From assembly GCF_000012485.1 (NCBI RefSeq), contig NC_007512.1, positions 869,001 to 933,000 on the forward strand: DNA of 64,000 nt, in the 5' to 3' direction. The stretch is from Pelodictyon luteolum DSM 273 (GTDB lineage Bacteria; Bacteroidota; Chlorobiia; Chlorobiales; Chlorobiaceae). The position numbers were made by a program, and so were the translations under genes. Numbering within the stretch: position 1 is the first letter of the stretch; each line of letters opens with the position of its first letter. The notes under the pieces are model-generated. The model saw only the letters and a program-made list of their open reading frames with translations, ran no database searches and was not told the origin of the DNA. This document shows, piece by piece, positions 16,575 through 25,510 of the stretch.

Positions 16575-17841
16575 AACCACCACATTCTCCAGCGGCGACT
16601 GGAAAGTACGAGTTGTCCTGCTGCTTGGCGGCCTCATTCTTATGACTGACGCGCTTGGGGGCGCACTGCGGTATTACGCGTCCCGGCATAATCTGGAGAT
16701 TGCCTTGTATTTGCCGAAGTTGCTGGTCGTCATCGCCGCCTTTTTCCCGTTTGCAGGATTTTATTCATCAAACGGGTATCCGTTTGCGAATAAACCGGTT
16801 TTCTGGGTCTATTACATACTCATCTTTTCCATTGGTATCGGCATTCTGCATTCTGTCGCTTATGGCGCAATCGCATTTATGGGCCTGCAGCTGATGCCAT
16901 TCGTTCTCGGTCTGCTCATCACCATGCCCTCCGGGGATACGCTGACCGAGAACATCATCCGGTTTGTGTTTTTGCTGTGGATTATTACCTGTGTCGGGAT
17001 CTGGGTTGACTATTTCATTGATTTTCCATGGAAGGGGAGCCTGTTTGAAATCTACGGTTCCACCATTGAGCTGAGCCGGTCCTGGTCAACGTTTGGTGTG
17101 GAACGGCCTGCCGGATTTACCCGCATTTCAGCAACTGCCGCATTTTATGCGGGCATTCTGGGCCTCTTGCTTCTGGTTTTTTCCCGCTCGTCCCTTGCTC
17201 GTGTTTCCATCATGCTTACAACCCTTGCATCCATGGCCGTTACTACGACCAAATCGGCGGTTGCTGCCACCGTGGTCGTGTTGATTTTCCGAATCCTTCG
17301 ACGTGCACCAAAAATCCGCTTGTCACTGGTGGCCGCAGCAATGACTGCTGCCGTTGTTCTTCCTCTTTCCTATCCGAAAGGCAATCAGGAACTGCCGGTG
17401 GATAGTGATCTCTCCGAGCAGCTGTTTTATTCTTTCAATGACCGAACAGCTCAGACTTGGCCATATTTTGTTGCAGCAATCGAGCACGGCATCCTTGGCG
17501 AAGGTGCTGGCGCTGTCGGTACGTCCAACAAAATTGCCGGCGGCGCCATGTCACGGATACACTTGAATGTGGCAGACAGTTTCCCGCTTTATCTTATCGG
17601 CTGGTTTGGCTTTGCAGGCGGGATCGCAATTTTCCTGTGGCTCGGATACTCTGCATATGGGCTTGCTGTTTCTGAGAATACTTGGAAAGAGGCCATCGGA
17701 ACGGCCGGTCTGTTCATCATGATGGTCGGCATTACCATCGATGTGATTGAAACCGTCCCGGGGTGTATACTGCTTGGAATCATCGTTCGGGGAATCAGCG
17801 GAATGGATCCGATTGAAAGCAGCGAAGCCCCAGTATGCTGA
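16552..17841 (+). CDS. O-antigen polymerase/ligase-like membrane protein (Wzy/WaaL type)
   Basis: The product has about 429 residues with 10-12 membrane segments and a large periplasmic loop between about residues 275 and 340, ahead of a HGILGEGAGAVGTSN segment and GWFGFAGGIAIFLWLGY. This pattern fits the O-antigen ligase/polymerase superfamily. In a cluster that also has a flippase and a Wzc protein, polymerisation of repeat units is the likely role. The start at 16552 has GGGA four bases upstream and overlaps the preceding gene by 23 bp. Confidence 0.78.
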   Translation: MSMQALSETTTFSSGDWKVRVVLLLGGLILMTDALGGALRYYASRHNLEIALYLPKLLVVIAAFFPFAGFYSSNGYPFANKPVFWVYYILIFSIGIGILHSVAYGAIAFMGLQLMPFVLGLLITMPSGDTLTENIIRFVFLLWIITCVGIWVDYFIDFPWKGSLFEIYGSTIELSRSWSTFGVERPAGFTRISATAAFYAGILGLLLLVFSRSSLARVSIMLTTLASMAVTTTKSAVAATVVVLIFRILRRAPKIRLSLVAAAMTAAVVLPLSYPKGNQELPVDSDLSEQLFYSFNDRTAQTWPYFVAAIEHGILGEGAGAVGTSNKIAGGAMSRIHLNVADSFPLYLIGWFGFAGGIAIFLWLGYSAYGLAVSENTWKEAIGTAGLFIMMVGITIDVIETVPGCILLGIIVRGISGMDPIESSEAPVC

Positions 17842-18920
17842 GTACGGAGATGTTCGTCAACTGCCGGTTTCTGGCGAAGGACATTACTGGCGTGCAGCGT
17901 TACAGTCTGGAAATTACCAGAGAGCTGAAATCGCAATATCCTTCCATAACATGTCTGGCTCCTGATCAGATTCTTCATCCCGATCTTGCTGATGAGCTTG
18001 ATGTGAACGTCATCGGTAGCCATACGGGACATCTTTGGGAGCAGCTTGATCTGCCGGCCTATCTCCATAAAAAAGGCTCGCCTGTTCTGCTCAACATGGG
18101 CAACTCAGCGCCGATGTACTACGGCAATTCACTCGTTGTCATACACGATCTCGCATATGAACGCTATCCGGACTCATTTTCACTGCAGTACAGACTGCTA
18201 TACCGCTTCATGGTTCCACGTCTGCTTCGTTCCGCCCGGGCCATTGTCACAGTCAGCGAGTTTTCAAAGGCCGAACTGATTGAGCGTTTCCAACTCTGTT
18301 CGGATGACATTTTTGTGGTACATAACGCTGCTCGGGGCGAATTCCGGAATGTAGGCGCCCTGCCTGCAGAGCGCTTCATTCTTGCAGTTTCATCCATTAA
18401 CCGGCAGAAGAACTTCCATTCTCTTATCCAGGCATTCAACAGGCTGAAATCTGCTGAGGTAAAGCTCTACATTGTCGGCGGTTTCAACCGGATTTTTGCA
18501 GATCCAGTACTCATGGCGGAGGTTGACGGCAATCCCGACATTGTGTTCAAGGGAAGAGTATCGGATGATGAACTCATATCGCTCTACTCGAATGCCCTCT
18601 GTTTTGTTTTTCCTTCATTTTACGAAGGTTTTGGCATCCCCCCCATTGAGGCCCAGTCATGCGGTTGTCCGGTTATTGCATCTAATGCAGCTAGCCTGCC
18701 TGAAATATGTTCCGACAGCGTGCTTTACTGTGATCCATACAGCGTGGATGATATCGCAGGAAAAATCCACATGCTTCTTGATCAAAAACAACTGAGGGAA
18801 GAACTCGTCAGGAAGGGTTTTGTGAACAGCCGGAGGTTTTCATGGAACCGTTCCGCACAGAAAATGTATGCGATTGCACGCATTTTGATTGACGCGAAAA
18901 CCGAGCCGCTCCATTCCTGA
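17835..18920 (+). CDS. Family 4 glycosyltransferase
   Basis: The 361-residue product is GT-B type: FVNCRFLAKDITGVQRYSLEI, VIHDLAYERYP, IVTVSEFSKAELIERF, ILAVSSINRQKNFHSLIQAF and FPSFYEGFGIPPIEAQSCGCPVIASN. The start overlaps the polymerase stop (ATGCTGA). Sequence style resembles mannosyltransferases of EPS clusters; the donor is not certain. Confidence 0.9.
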   Translation: MLSTEMFVNCRFLAKDITGVQRYSLEITRELKSQYPSITCLAPDQILHPDLADELDVNVIGSHTGHLWEQLDLPAYLHKKGSPVLLNMGNSAPMYYGNSLVVIHDLAYERYPDSFSLQYRLLYRFMVPRLLRSARAIVTVSEFSKAELIERFQLCSDDIFVVHNAARGEFRNVGALPAERFILAVSSINRQKNFHSLIQAFNRLKSAEVKLYIVGGFNRIFADPVLMAEVDGNPDIVFKGRVSDDELISLYSNALCFVFPSFYEGFGIPPIEAQSCGCPVIASNAASLPEICSDSVLYCDPYSVDDIAGKIHMLLDQKQLREELVRKGFVNSRRFSWNRSAQKMYAIARILIDAKTEPLHS

Positions 18921-18930
18921 TATTCAAGCA

Positions 18931-20046
18931 ATGCGGCTCAACGGATTTGAAGAAAATGCCGGACCGATTCGCGTCCTTCATGCAGCTGAAACTGTTATCG
19001 GGGGCATTGGATCCTATATAGATGAGCTTGTCTGCCTGCAGAACCGTCACTATGGGGCTGAGTCCGTTAGGGTTGTCGTGCCGGCTTCGCAGGCTGGGTT
19101 TCTTGAGCGGGTTTCAGCTGCACAGGTAATCGGGTTTCAGGAGAAGCAGCATCGTCTGGCCAACGCCATTGAGCTTGCCGGACGGGTGTATGCGGAAACG
19201 TTCAATTTCTCACCTCATATTCTGCATCTGCACTCCTCATATGCCGGCCTGGCGGTCCGCCCGCCCATGATCTTCCTCCATCATAAACCGAAGGTTGTCT
19301 ACTGTCCTCATGGATGGGCGTTTTGCCGGGACTCTGCCGGCATGCTCAACGCTATCTCGGCCCGTATCGAATACGCACTTTCATATGCAACGGATGCCAT
19401 TGTCTGCATCTCACATAGTGAGCATGATGCCGCCATGGGTGCTGGAATATGTCGGGATCGTCTCCAGCTCATATGTAATGGTATTGACGATGATCTGCAA
19501 CAGGCGGATGAAGGCGCAATAAACTGGCCGGATAACCGCTTGCATCTGCTGTTTGTCGGCCGATTCGACCGGCAGAAGGGCATTGATGTTTTTCTTGAGG
19601 CGATGCGCCGGCTCGGTAACCTCGCCTTTGCCTATGTGGTAGGGGCTCCTGTGGTAAACGGGGAGGCGCTGACTGCAATCCCGGACAACGTCACCCTTGT
19701 CGGCTGGAAGAGCCGTGCCGAAGTGCAGGCGTATTATCAATCCGCTGATCTGCTTGTGATGCCTTCACGATGGGAAGGCTTTGGCCTCGTGGCTGCAGAA
19801 GCGTTGCGTGCCGGTCTGCCTGTCATTGCCAGCAGAGTCGGAGGGCTTGTCGACATTGTTGAGGATGGCGTATGTGGCCGGCTTGTGGCCCCTGAATCTC
19901 CGACTGCAATTGTTGATGCTGTCTCTTCGCTTGACCGTGAAATGCTGAGGCGTATGGGTCAAGCCGGCAAGGCAAGAGCGAATAGTCTGTTTGGCTCGAC
20001 TCGCATGTTCAATGAAATGGACTGCCTGTACACCCGACTTCTCTGA
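18931..20046 (+). CDS. Family 4 glycosyltransferase
   Basis: The product has about 371 residues. It has RVLHAAETVIGGIGSYIDELV at the N-terminus, HLHSSYAGLAVRPP, LLFVGRFDRQKGIDVFLEAM, and MPSRWEGFGLVAAEALRAGLPVIASRVGG for the donor site. The ATG at 18931 follows the previous stop by 10 bases; a TTG at 18889 is in frame but unlikely. It resembles EPS transferases that act late in repeat-unit synthesis. Confidence 0.9.
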   Translation: MRLNGFEENAGPIRVLHAAETVIGGIGSYIDELVCLQNRHYGAESVRVVVPASQAGFLERVSAAQVIGFQEKQHRLANAIELAGRVYAETFNFSPHILHLHSSYAGLAVRPPMIFLHHKPKVVYCPHGWAFCRDSAGMLNAISARIEYALSYATDAIVCISHSEHDAAMGAGICRDRLQLICNGIDDDLQQADEGAINWPDNRLHLLFVGRFDRQKGIDVFLEAMRRLGNLAFAYVVGAPVVNGEALTAIPDNVTLVGWKSRAEVQAYYQSADLLVMPSRWEGFGLVAAEALRAGLPVIASRVGGLVDIVEDGVCGRLVAPESPTAIVDAVSSLDREMLRRMGQAGKARANSLFGSTRMFNEMDCLYTRLL

Positions 20047-20144
20047 TGCTCAATCAAAGCGCAGTATTTAAGGTGTGACTTTTTTGGGATCGTGTGTTTT
20101 CTCCCGCTGTGTATGCATCAACCCTTAACTGCTAGAGTATTGTT

Positions 20145-21161
20145 ATGAAAAGATATGCGCGCTGGGCTAAAGTGTTGTACGGCTGGAAAATCAATAAAAG
20201 CGTCGATGCGCTTTGTCCTCCGGAAGAGGTGTTTCTGGAGATTACCAACACGTGCAATTTCAAGTGCAGCTACTGTCCGCATGCTGAGCCGAACCATTTT
20301 CTTGAGGTAAGTCCGGCAACCATGTCTCCGGATGACGTTCTGCTTCTTCTGGGTAAACTGCGTGATGGGGGGGTCACTACGAGTGCCATACATCTGAATA
20401 TCGATGGAGAACCCTTCATGAACAGGCGGATCGATCAGATTTGCTCTGCCGCGATAAGCAAGGGGTGGAATACCTTTATTTTTGCGACCAACGGTTATTA
20501 TGCCAGCGCTGAACGGGTGAACGCACTGCCGGCCGCAGGCAAAGACGTCCGGTATCTTTTCACGATAGACTTCTGTTCCGACAGGGTCCTATTTGAGCGG
20601 TATCGGGGTGGTACAGGTTCATGGGATGTCGTGCGCCAGAATGTCCATGATCTGATAAGCCTTGATATTCCGCATGTATCCATCGTCATGACCGATATTT
20701 CATCGTTTGTCATTACTGATCGGAGGGAGTTGCTCTCACGGTATGCGGCTTTGAAGCAGCTGTTCCCTGATTCGAAGAGGCTGGGGTTCAAGACCCGGGA
20801 ATTTCATGATGTCACAGCCTATGTCACAGGTCAGGTGAACGGCAGTCATGAGCACAGAAAGTACAATGAGTGCCCGTACCCATGGACGTCAATTCATATC
20901 GCTGCTAATGGTGATGTAATCTCCTGCGACAGGGATCTGCGGCATAAAAATGTTCTGGGGAATCTTTTCACCGAGAATTTCTCTGACATATGGAACGGAG
21001 AAAAATACAGAAGGCTCAGGAATGCCATACTGGAAGGTGATCTGGCGGACATGGGCGCCTGTCCTTTTTGTGATCTTCCCTACGACAGCAGCAAGTTCTC
21101 ACTGCGACATCTCGCTCAAGTAGCGGTTGTTCGCCTAGGGGCTTTCAGTATGGTTGATTAG
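20145..21161 (+). CDS. Radical SAM/SPASM-domain protein
   Basis: The 338-residue product has the radical SAM cluster motif C-x3-C-x2-C in TCNFKCSYCPHAEP (C37, C41, C44), GEPFMNRRI near the SAM site, and a C-terminal SPASM-like region with CPYPW, VISCDRD, ILGNLF-like VLGNLFTENFSDIWNG and CPFCDLP cysteines for auxiliary clusters. SPASM enzymes often modify peptides, but members in polysaccharide clusters also occur. A 98-bp gap precedes the gene, so it may have its own promoter. Its substrate cannot be told from sequence. Confidence 0.85.
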   Translation: MKRYARWAKVLYGWKINKSVDALCPPEEVFLEITNTCNFKCSYCPHAEPNHFLEVSPATMSPDDVLLLLGKLRDGGVTTSAIHLNIDGEPFMNRRIDQICSAAISKGWNTFIFATNGYYASAERVNALPAAGKDVRYLFTIDFCSDRVLFERYRGGTGSWDVVRQNVHDLISLDIPHVSIVMTDISSFVITDRRELLSRYAALKQLFPDSKRLGFKTREFHDVTAYVTGQVNGSHEHRKYNECPYPWTSIHIAANGDVISCDRDLRHKNVLGNLFTENFSDIWNGEKYRRLRNAILEGDLADMGACPFCDLPYDSSKFSLRHLAQVAVVRLGAFSMVD

Positions 21162-21230
21162 GGTGGGTTGTGTGCGGTTTGCTTCTGTCGATCCCTGCTG
21201 TAGGGTGGTTAATATTCATAATGAGTGCGT

Positions 21231-22190
21231 ATGAATGGAATAGGAGGCTTTTTTGAGCTTGAGCTGCCTCATGGCGGGACACTGCCCCATGAACGGGCTC
21301 TAGGACTGAGTACGGGGAGGGGATGCTTGACGTTGATGCTTCAGGAACTGGAGCCAAAGATCGTATATGTTCCGTTTTATACCTGTGATGCGACGCTTGA
21401 ACCTTTCAGGACGCTTGGTATACAAACCCGGTATTATGGCTTGGATGAATACCTCTTTCCCATTGATCTGCCTGAGCCGGCTGCAGGGGAGTATTTTCTT
21501 TGGACGGATTACTTCGGCATTTGCAGGAGGCACACAAATACACTGAAAGCTCATTTCGGTAGATCCCTGCTGATTGATGATACCCACAACTTTTTTACCT
21601 ATGGTCATCAGGGCTATTGGTCATTTACTTCAGCGCGCAAGTATTTCGGTGTCCCTGATGGGGCATTTCTTTATTCTCCCCGGCCGCTTTCCGTTGATCT
21701 CGAGCGGTTCCGGGGCGTCTCTTTGACTCACGGTGTGCTACGCCGACTTGGGCGGGGAGTTGAAGCCTTTGCCGCATCTCAGTCTTATGAGCATACCTTG
21801 GATTGCCGTGTTGCTAAAATATCGGAGATCTCGGAAGGTTTATTGCGCGGTGTTGATTTTCCTGCCGTTGCAGCTCTTCGAAGAGAAAATTTCAGGTTTT
21901 ATCATTCCCGGCTGGGTTCCTCAAATCAGTTGGAAATCGATATGGGGGAACAGGTGCCATTTTCCTATCCTTATCTGCCAACGCGTCCAATCACGCATAC
22001 ATCAATGCATAGAAAGGGATTCTTTATTCCTGTTCTCTGGCCGGATGTCATCCATAGGGACGCAGCCGGGTTTGAATGGGAAAAATACCTTGCGGCCAAT
22101 ACGCTGCATTTACCAGTTGATCATCGTTACTTTCCTGAAGATCTGACCCCGATTGTTGAGTATATCCTTCATGCAGAGGGGCGAGAGTGA
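21231..22190 (+). CDS. DegT/aspartate-aminotransferase-fold-like protein
   Basis: The product has 319 residues. The N-terminal half recalls a shortened PLP fold type I enzyme: ALGLSTGRGCLTLMLQEL, VYVPFYTCDATLEPF, FLWTDYFGIC, LIDDTHNFF and FTSARKYFGVPDGAF. The Lys in SARK is at the place of the PLP lysine. Overall similarity to DegT enzymes is weak, so catalytic activity is not assured. The ATG at 21231 was chosen over a GTG at 21225. It lies in the same run as the radical SAM gene and may act on the same substrate. Confidence 0.65.
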   Translation: MNGIGGFFELELPHGGTLPHERALGLSTGRGCLTLMLQELEPKIVYVPFYTCDATLEPFRTLGIQTRYYGLDEYLFPIDLPEPAAGEYFLWTDYFGICRRHTNTLKAHFGRSLLIDDTHNFFTYGHQGYWSFTSARKYFGVPDGAFLYSPRPLSVDLERFRGVSLTHGVLRRLGRGVEAFAASQSYEHTLDCRVAKISEISEGLLRGVDFPAVAALRRENFRFYHSRLGSSNQLEIDMGEQVPFSYPYLPTRPITHTSMHRKGFFIPVLWPDVIHRDAAGFEWEKYLAANTLHLPVDHRYFPEDLTPIVEYILHAEGRE

Positions 22191-22219
22191 ACAGTATTCG
22201 TAGTTAAGTTGGCATACAG

Positions 22220-22648
22220 ATGAATAACTCCTTGCATGCGTTGATGATAAGAGTTCCGCTATGGAAAACGCTTTTCCTGCCGGCAGGCAGATATTTCACA
22301 ATATCAGTTTGGGTCGCAGTTACATTTATTGCCTTATTTCCCGGTGCTCATCCACCGGTTGCCACCTTCAATTGGGTGGATAAGATTGAGCATTTTATCG
22401 CATTCAGTACGCTTGCGTTTCTTTTTTGTCTATTTTGGGAGACCTCACGGGTTCGACTGTTCCTGCTTCTCCTTGCTTACGGCTGCGGTATAGAACTGTT
22501 CCAGCTGTTCATCCCGGATCATGTTGCAAGCCTGCTTGACATCCTGGCAGATTTCTTTGGGATTGTTTCGGGTCTGGGGGGCATTTTCCTGCTTGAACGG
22601 ATAATTGATGACCGTCAGGACGAGGCCGACCGTCTGAGCGTCAGATAA
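22220..22648 (+). CDS. VanZ-like membrane protein
   Basis: The 142-residue product has four predicted membrane segments and the VanZ pattern: WVDKIEHFIAFSTLAFLFC followed by GIELFQLFIPDHVASLLDILADFFGIVSG. VanZ-like proteins are common at the ends of EPS gene clusters; their role is not settled. It is the last gene of the operon, followed by a terminator. Confidence 0.82.
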   Translation: MNNSLHALMIRVPLWKTLFLPAGRYFTISVWVAVTFIALFPGAHPPVATFNWVDKIEHFIAFSTLAFLFCLFWETSRVRLFLLLLAYGCGIELFQLFIPDHVASLLDILADFFGIVSGLGGIFLLERIIDDRQDEADRLSVR

Positions 22649-22772
22649 TAGGCATAGCCTTACGCGAATTGGTATGAAAACGGGCCTTGCTGTCAGCTGA
22701 ATGGGTACTATCAGCGACTGTATTGTGTGTCTCGATTGATTTAGGATAGCGTATGCGCTGATGGCCGATAAG

Positions 22773-22808
22773 GGCGGGACTTCAGGAAACGGGGTTCCCG
22801 CCTTTTTT
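22773..22808 (+). terminator. Rho-independent terminator ending the EPS operon
   Basis: GGCGGGA (22773-22779) pairs with TCCCGCC (22796-22802), followed by six T. It lies between the VanZ-like gene and the stop of the convergent gene at 22807. Confidence 0.75.
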
Positions 22809-23364
22809 ATTTCTGCATTGTGCGGATGCGGCTGAAGAGGCTCGTGTGGGGGTGTTTCAGGAGGTCGTCCTGGTGCTCGGGGAGGGTGACGTGCCTTGCT
22901 ACCGTTTCAAGCATCCTGTCGTCGAGGTGCTCGGCGATCTGGAGCATGCGGGCGAGGTGGTGGCGGAGTTCCGAGATGATGAACTTCTCTGCATGGTGCT
23001 TTTTCATCCTGCCGAGGATTTCGGCCAGGATGGGCGGGTCGATATGGCGCGAAACCTCGGTGAAGTACTCCGGGGGGAGGTCGTTGGCATAGCCGGTTGC
23101 CTGCTCCACGCCCATCTTGAGGCAGACGCCGGCAGCTATCTTCGGCCGTATGTGCTCGACCATCAGCGGGATGACGACGAAGTGCGGGATGTACTTTACG
23201 ATCATGCTGATGGCCTGGTACAGCTCATCGAACCCTTCCGTTTTGGCATCAACCACTGAGCGTGTCCAGAGGGCGACAGCTTCCTGCTGGTGCTGTTCCA
23301 TACGGCGGATGGTTTCGGGTACGGGGATCTCAGCCCAGGCGAGGGTGTCGTCGATACAAGCCAT
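22807..23364 (-). CDS. Hypothetical cytosolic protein
   Basis: The 185-residue product has no signal peptide or membrane segment and appears alpha-helical, with many His and charged residues. I recognise no family motif. It is transcribed alone towards the EPS terminator and divergently from the ABC-F gene. Codon use is like the housekeeping genes around it, so it is likely a real gene. Confidence 0.7.
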   Translation of the reverse strand: MACIDDTLAWAEIPVPETIRRMEQHQQEAVALWTRSVVDAKTEGFDELYQAISMIVKYIPHFVVIPLMVEHIRPKIAAGVCLKMGVEQATGYANDLPPEYFTEVSRHIDPPILAEILGRMKKHHAEKFIISELRHHLARMLQIAEHLDDRMLETVARHVTLPEHQDDLLKHPHTSLFSRIRTMQK

Positions 23365-23396
23365 CTGAAGGGGTCGGGTTCGGATATGATTGATCG

Positions 23397-23417
23397 GGGG
23401 CCGCGGCCCCTTTTTTT
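23397..23417 (+). terminator. T-tailed palindrome in the ABC-F leader
   Basis: GGGGCCGCGGCCCC at 23397-23410 is a perfect palindrome followed by seven T. It reads as an intrinsic terminator on the plus strand although no plus-strand gene ends here. It lies about 190 bases upstream of the ABC-F start, so it may be an attenuator. Confidence 0.6.
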
Positions 23418-23605
23418 ATTGTAATCAAAAAAAACCGATCACGAAACCTCCCCTCACCCAGACTTCGCTTCAAGCGTATTGCGGAGGGTGCAAAACCCGA
23501 TGCATTGTCTATATTGGGGCGATATATCGGGACGCCGCCGGGCGCGACATCCGCGCTTCCCGGACATGCGGCATTCGATTCACTTACAGGGAAGAGAAGG
23601 TACAT

Positions 23606-25498
23606 ATGGTTTTACTGACGGTTGAGGGGCTCAAAAAGCAGTACGGGCTGAAGCATCTGTTTTCGGACGTGTCGTTCGGCATCGACGACGGCGACAAGGT
23701 CGGCATCATCGGGGCAAACGGGAGCGGCAAGAGCACGCTGCTGCGGATTCTGGCAGGGGTGGAGCAGCCCGACAAGGGGCGGCTTATGGTGGCCAACAAA
23801 AAGAAGATCTCCTTCCTCCCCCAGGACTCGCCCTTCGATCCGCAGGACACGGTGCTCGAGGCGGTGCTGCGCTCCAGCGACCGGGTGATGGACCTCATTC
23901 TCCAGTACGAACTTGTCTGTGAAAAGCTCGAGCATCTCCACAGCGAGGACCCTTCGCTCATCGACACCATGAGCGAACTGGCCCATGAGATCGACGTCGC
24001 CGGCGGCTGGGAGCTCGAGTCGAACGCCAAGGCGGTATTGGGGCGTCTCGGTCTGTATGACCTTACGGCCAGAATGGGCACCCTGTCGGGCGGCCAGCGC
24101 AAGCGAGTTGCCCTCGCCCATGCGCTTGTCGTGCCGAGCGACGCCCTCATCCTCGATGAACCGACCAACCATCTCGATGCAGACAGCGTCGAATGGCTCG
24201 AGCAGTACATCAAACGATACCAGGGCGCCGTAATCCTCATCACCCACGACCGGTACTTCCTGGACCGTGTGGCGATGCGCATGATTGAAGTCGATAAAGG
24301 AACGGTTTCCACCTATACGGGCGGGTATTCAAGCTACCTGCAGCAGAAGGCAGTGGAGGAGGAGCAGGCCGTGCGAGACGAGCGCAAGCGCCAGGCGCTC
24401 GTGAAGCAGGAGCTGGAATGGATGCGCGGAGGCTGCAAGGCCCGCACCACGAAACAGAAAGCCCGCATGCAGCGGGCCGAAGGGCTGGTCTATGCTCCAC
24501 CAAAGGAGAAGGACCAGGCGCTCTCGATCGACTTCGGTTCCGATCGTCTCGGCGACAAGATCGTCGAGTTCCATGATGTCTCGAAAGCATACGGAGAGAA
24601 AACCCTTCTGCGTGATTTCGAGTACCGAATCCGCAAGGGTGACCGCATCGGCATCATCGGTCCGAACGGATCGGGCAAAACCACCCTCTTTGAAATGATC
24701 GCCGGCCGCATCCAGCCCGACAGCGGCCATATCGACATCGGCAAGACGGTCCGGATCGGCTACTACGACCAGGAGAGCCGCAACCTCGACGAATCGAAAC
24801 GCGTGATCGACTTCATCCGCGAGGATGCCGAGCAGATAAAGACCAAAGACGGCACGGTGGTCTCTGCAGCCAAAATGCTCGAGCGCTTCCTGTTCTCCGG
24901 ATCCCAGCAGTACAACACGATCGGTACCCTCTCGGGCGGCGAACGCCGCCGCCTCTACCTGCTGCATCTCCTGATGGAGACTCCGAACGTGCTGCTGCTT
25001 GATGAGCCGACCAACGATCTCGACATTCCGACACTCCGGGTGCTCGAGGACTACCTCGACACCTACGAGGGGTGCCTTGTCGTGGTGAGCCACGACCGCT
25101 ACTTCCTCGACCGGACGGTGGAAGACATCTTCGCCTGGGAGGAAGGCGGCACCATCCGCCGCTACCCCGGCAACTACACCGTCTACCTGGAAATGAAGGC
25201 GGGGGAGAGGGCCTCCCGTGAGAAACCCTCACAGAAAAAAGAGCCGGTGCGCCAGAACGCCGCCCCTGTGCAGGCACCGACCCAGCGCAAACTCAGCGGG
25301 AAGGAGAAAAAGGAGCTGGAGCGGCTTGAACAGGCGATCGCGGCAGCTGAAGAGCGCCAGCAGGCGATTGCAGGGGAGCTTGCCGCAGCCGGCAGCGACT
25401 TTGCCATCGTGCAGCGGCTCAGCGGGGAGCTCGAGCTGCTGCAGAAGCAGCTTGAGCTGGACATGGCCCGCTGGACCGAACTTGCCGAGTTTGCCTGA
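23606..25498 (+). CDS. ABC-F family ATPase, Uup-like
   Basis: The product has about 630 residues with two ABC domains in one chain and no membrane segment. Domain 1: GANGSGKST, LSGGQRKRVALA, ALILDEPTNHLD. Domain 2: GPNGSGKTT, LSGGERRRLYLL, VLLLDEPTNDLD. A P-site linker lies between them and a C-terminal coiled coil (KLSGKEKKELERLEQ...) is typical of Uup. Such proteins act on ribosomes or DNA rather than in transport. AGAAGG lies five bases before the ATG at 23606; the frame is open upstream to 23390 but that part looks non-coding. Confidence 0.92.
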   Translation: MVLLTVEGLKKQYGLKHLFSDVSFGIDDGDKVGIIGANGSGKSTLLRILAGVEQPDKGRLMVANKKKISFLPQDSPFDPQDTVLEAVLRSSDRVMDLILQYELVCEKLEHLHSEDPSLIDTMSELAHEIDVAGGWELESNAKAVLGRLGLYDLTARMGTLSGGQRKRVALAHALVVPSDALILDEPTNHLDADSVEWLEQYIKRYQGAVILITHDRYFLDRVAMRMIEVDKGTVSTYTGGYSSYLQQKAVEEEQAVRDERKRQALVKQELEWMRGGCKARTTKQKARMQRAEGLVYAPPKEKDQALSIDFGSDRLGDKIVEFHDVSKAYGEKTLLRDFEYRIRKGDRIGIIGPNGSGKTTLFEMIAGRIQPDSGHIDIGKTVRIGYYDQESRNLDESKRVIDFIREDAEQIKTKDGTVVSAAKMLERFLFSGSQQYNTIGTLSGGERRRLYLLHLLMETPNVLLLDEPTNDLDIPTLRVLEDYLDTYEGCLVVVSHDRYFLDRTVEDIFAWEEGGTIRRYPGNYTVYLEMKAGERASREKPSQKKEPVRQNAAPVQAPTQRKLSGKEKKELERLEQAIAAAEERQQAIAGELAAAGSDFAIVQRLSGELELLQKQLELDMARWTELAEFA

Positions 25499-25510
25499 AG
25501 GCCGATCCGC

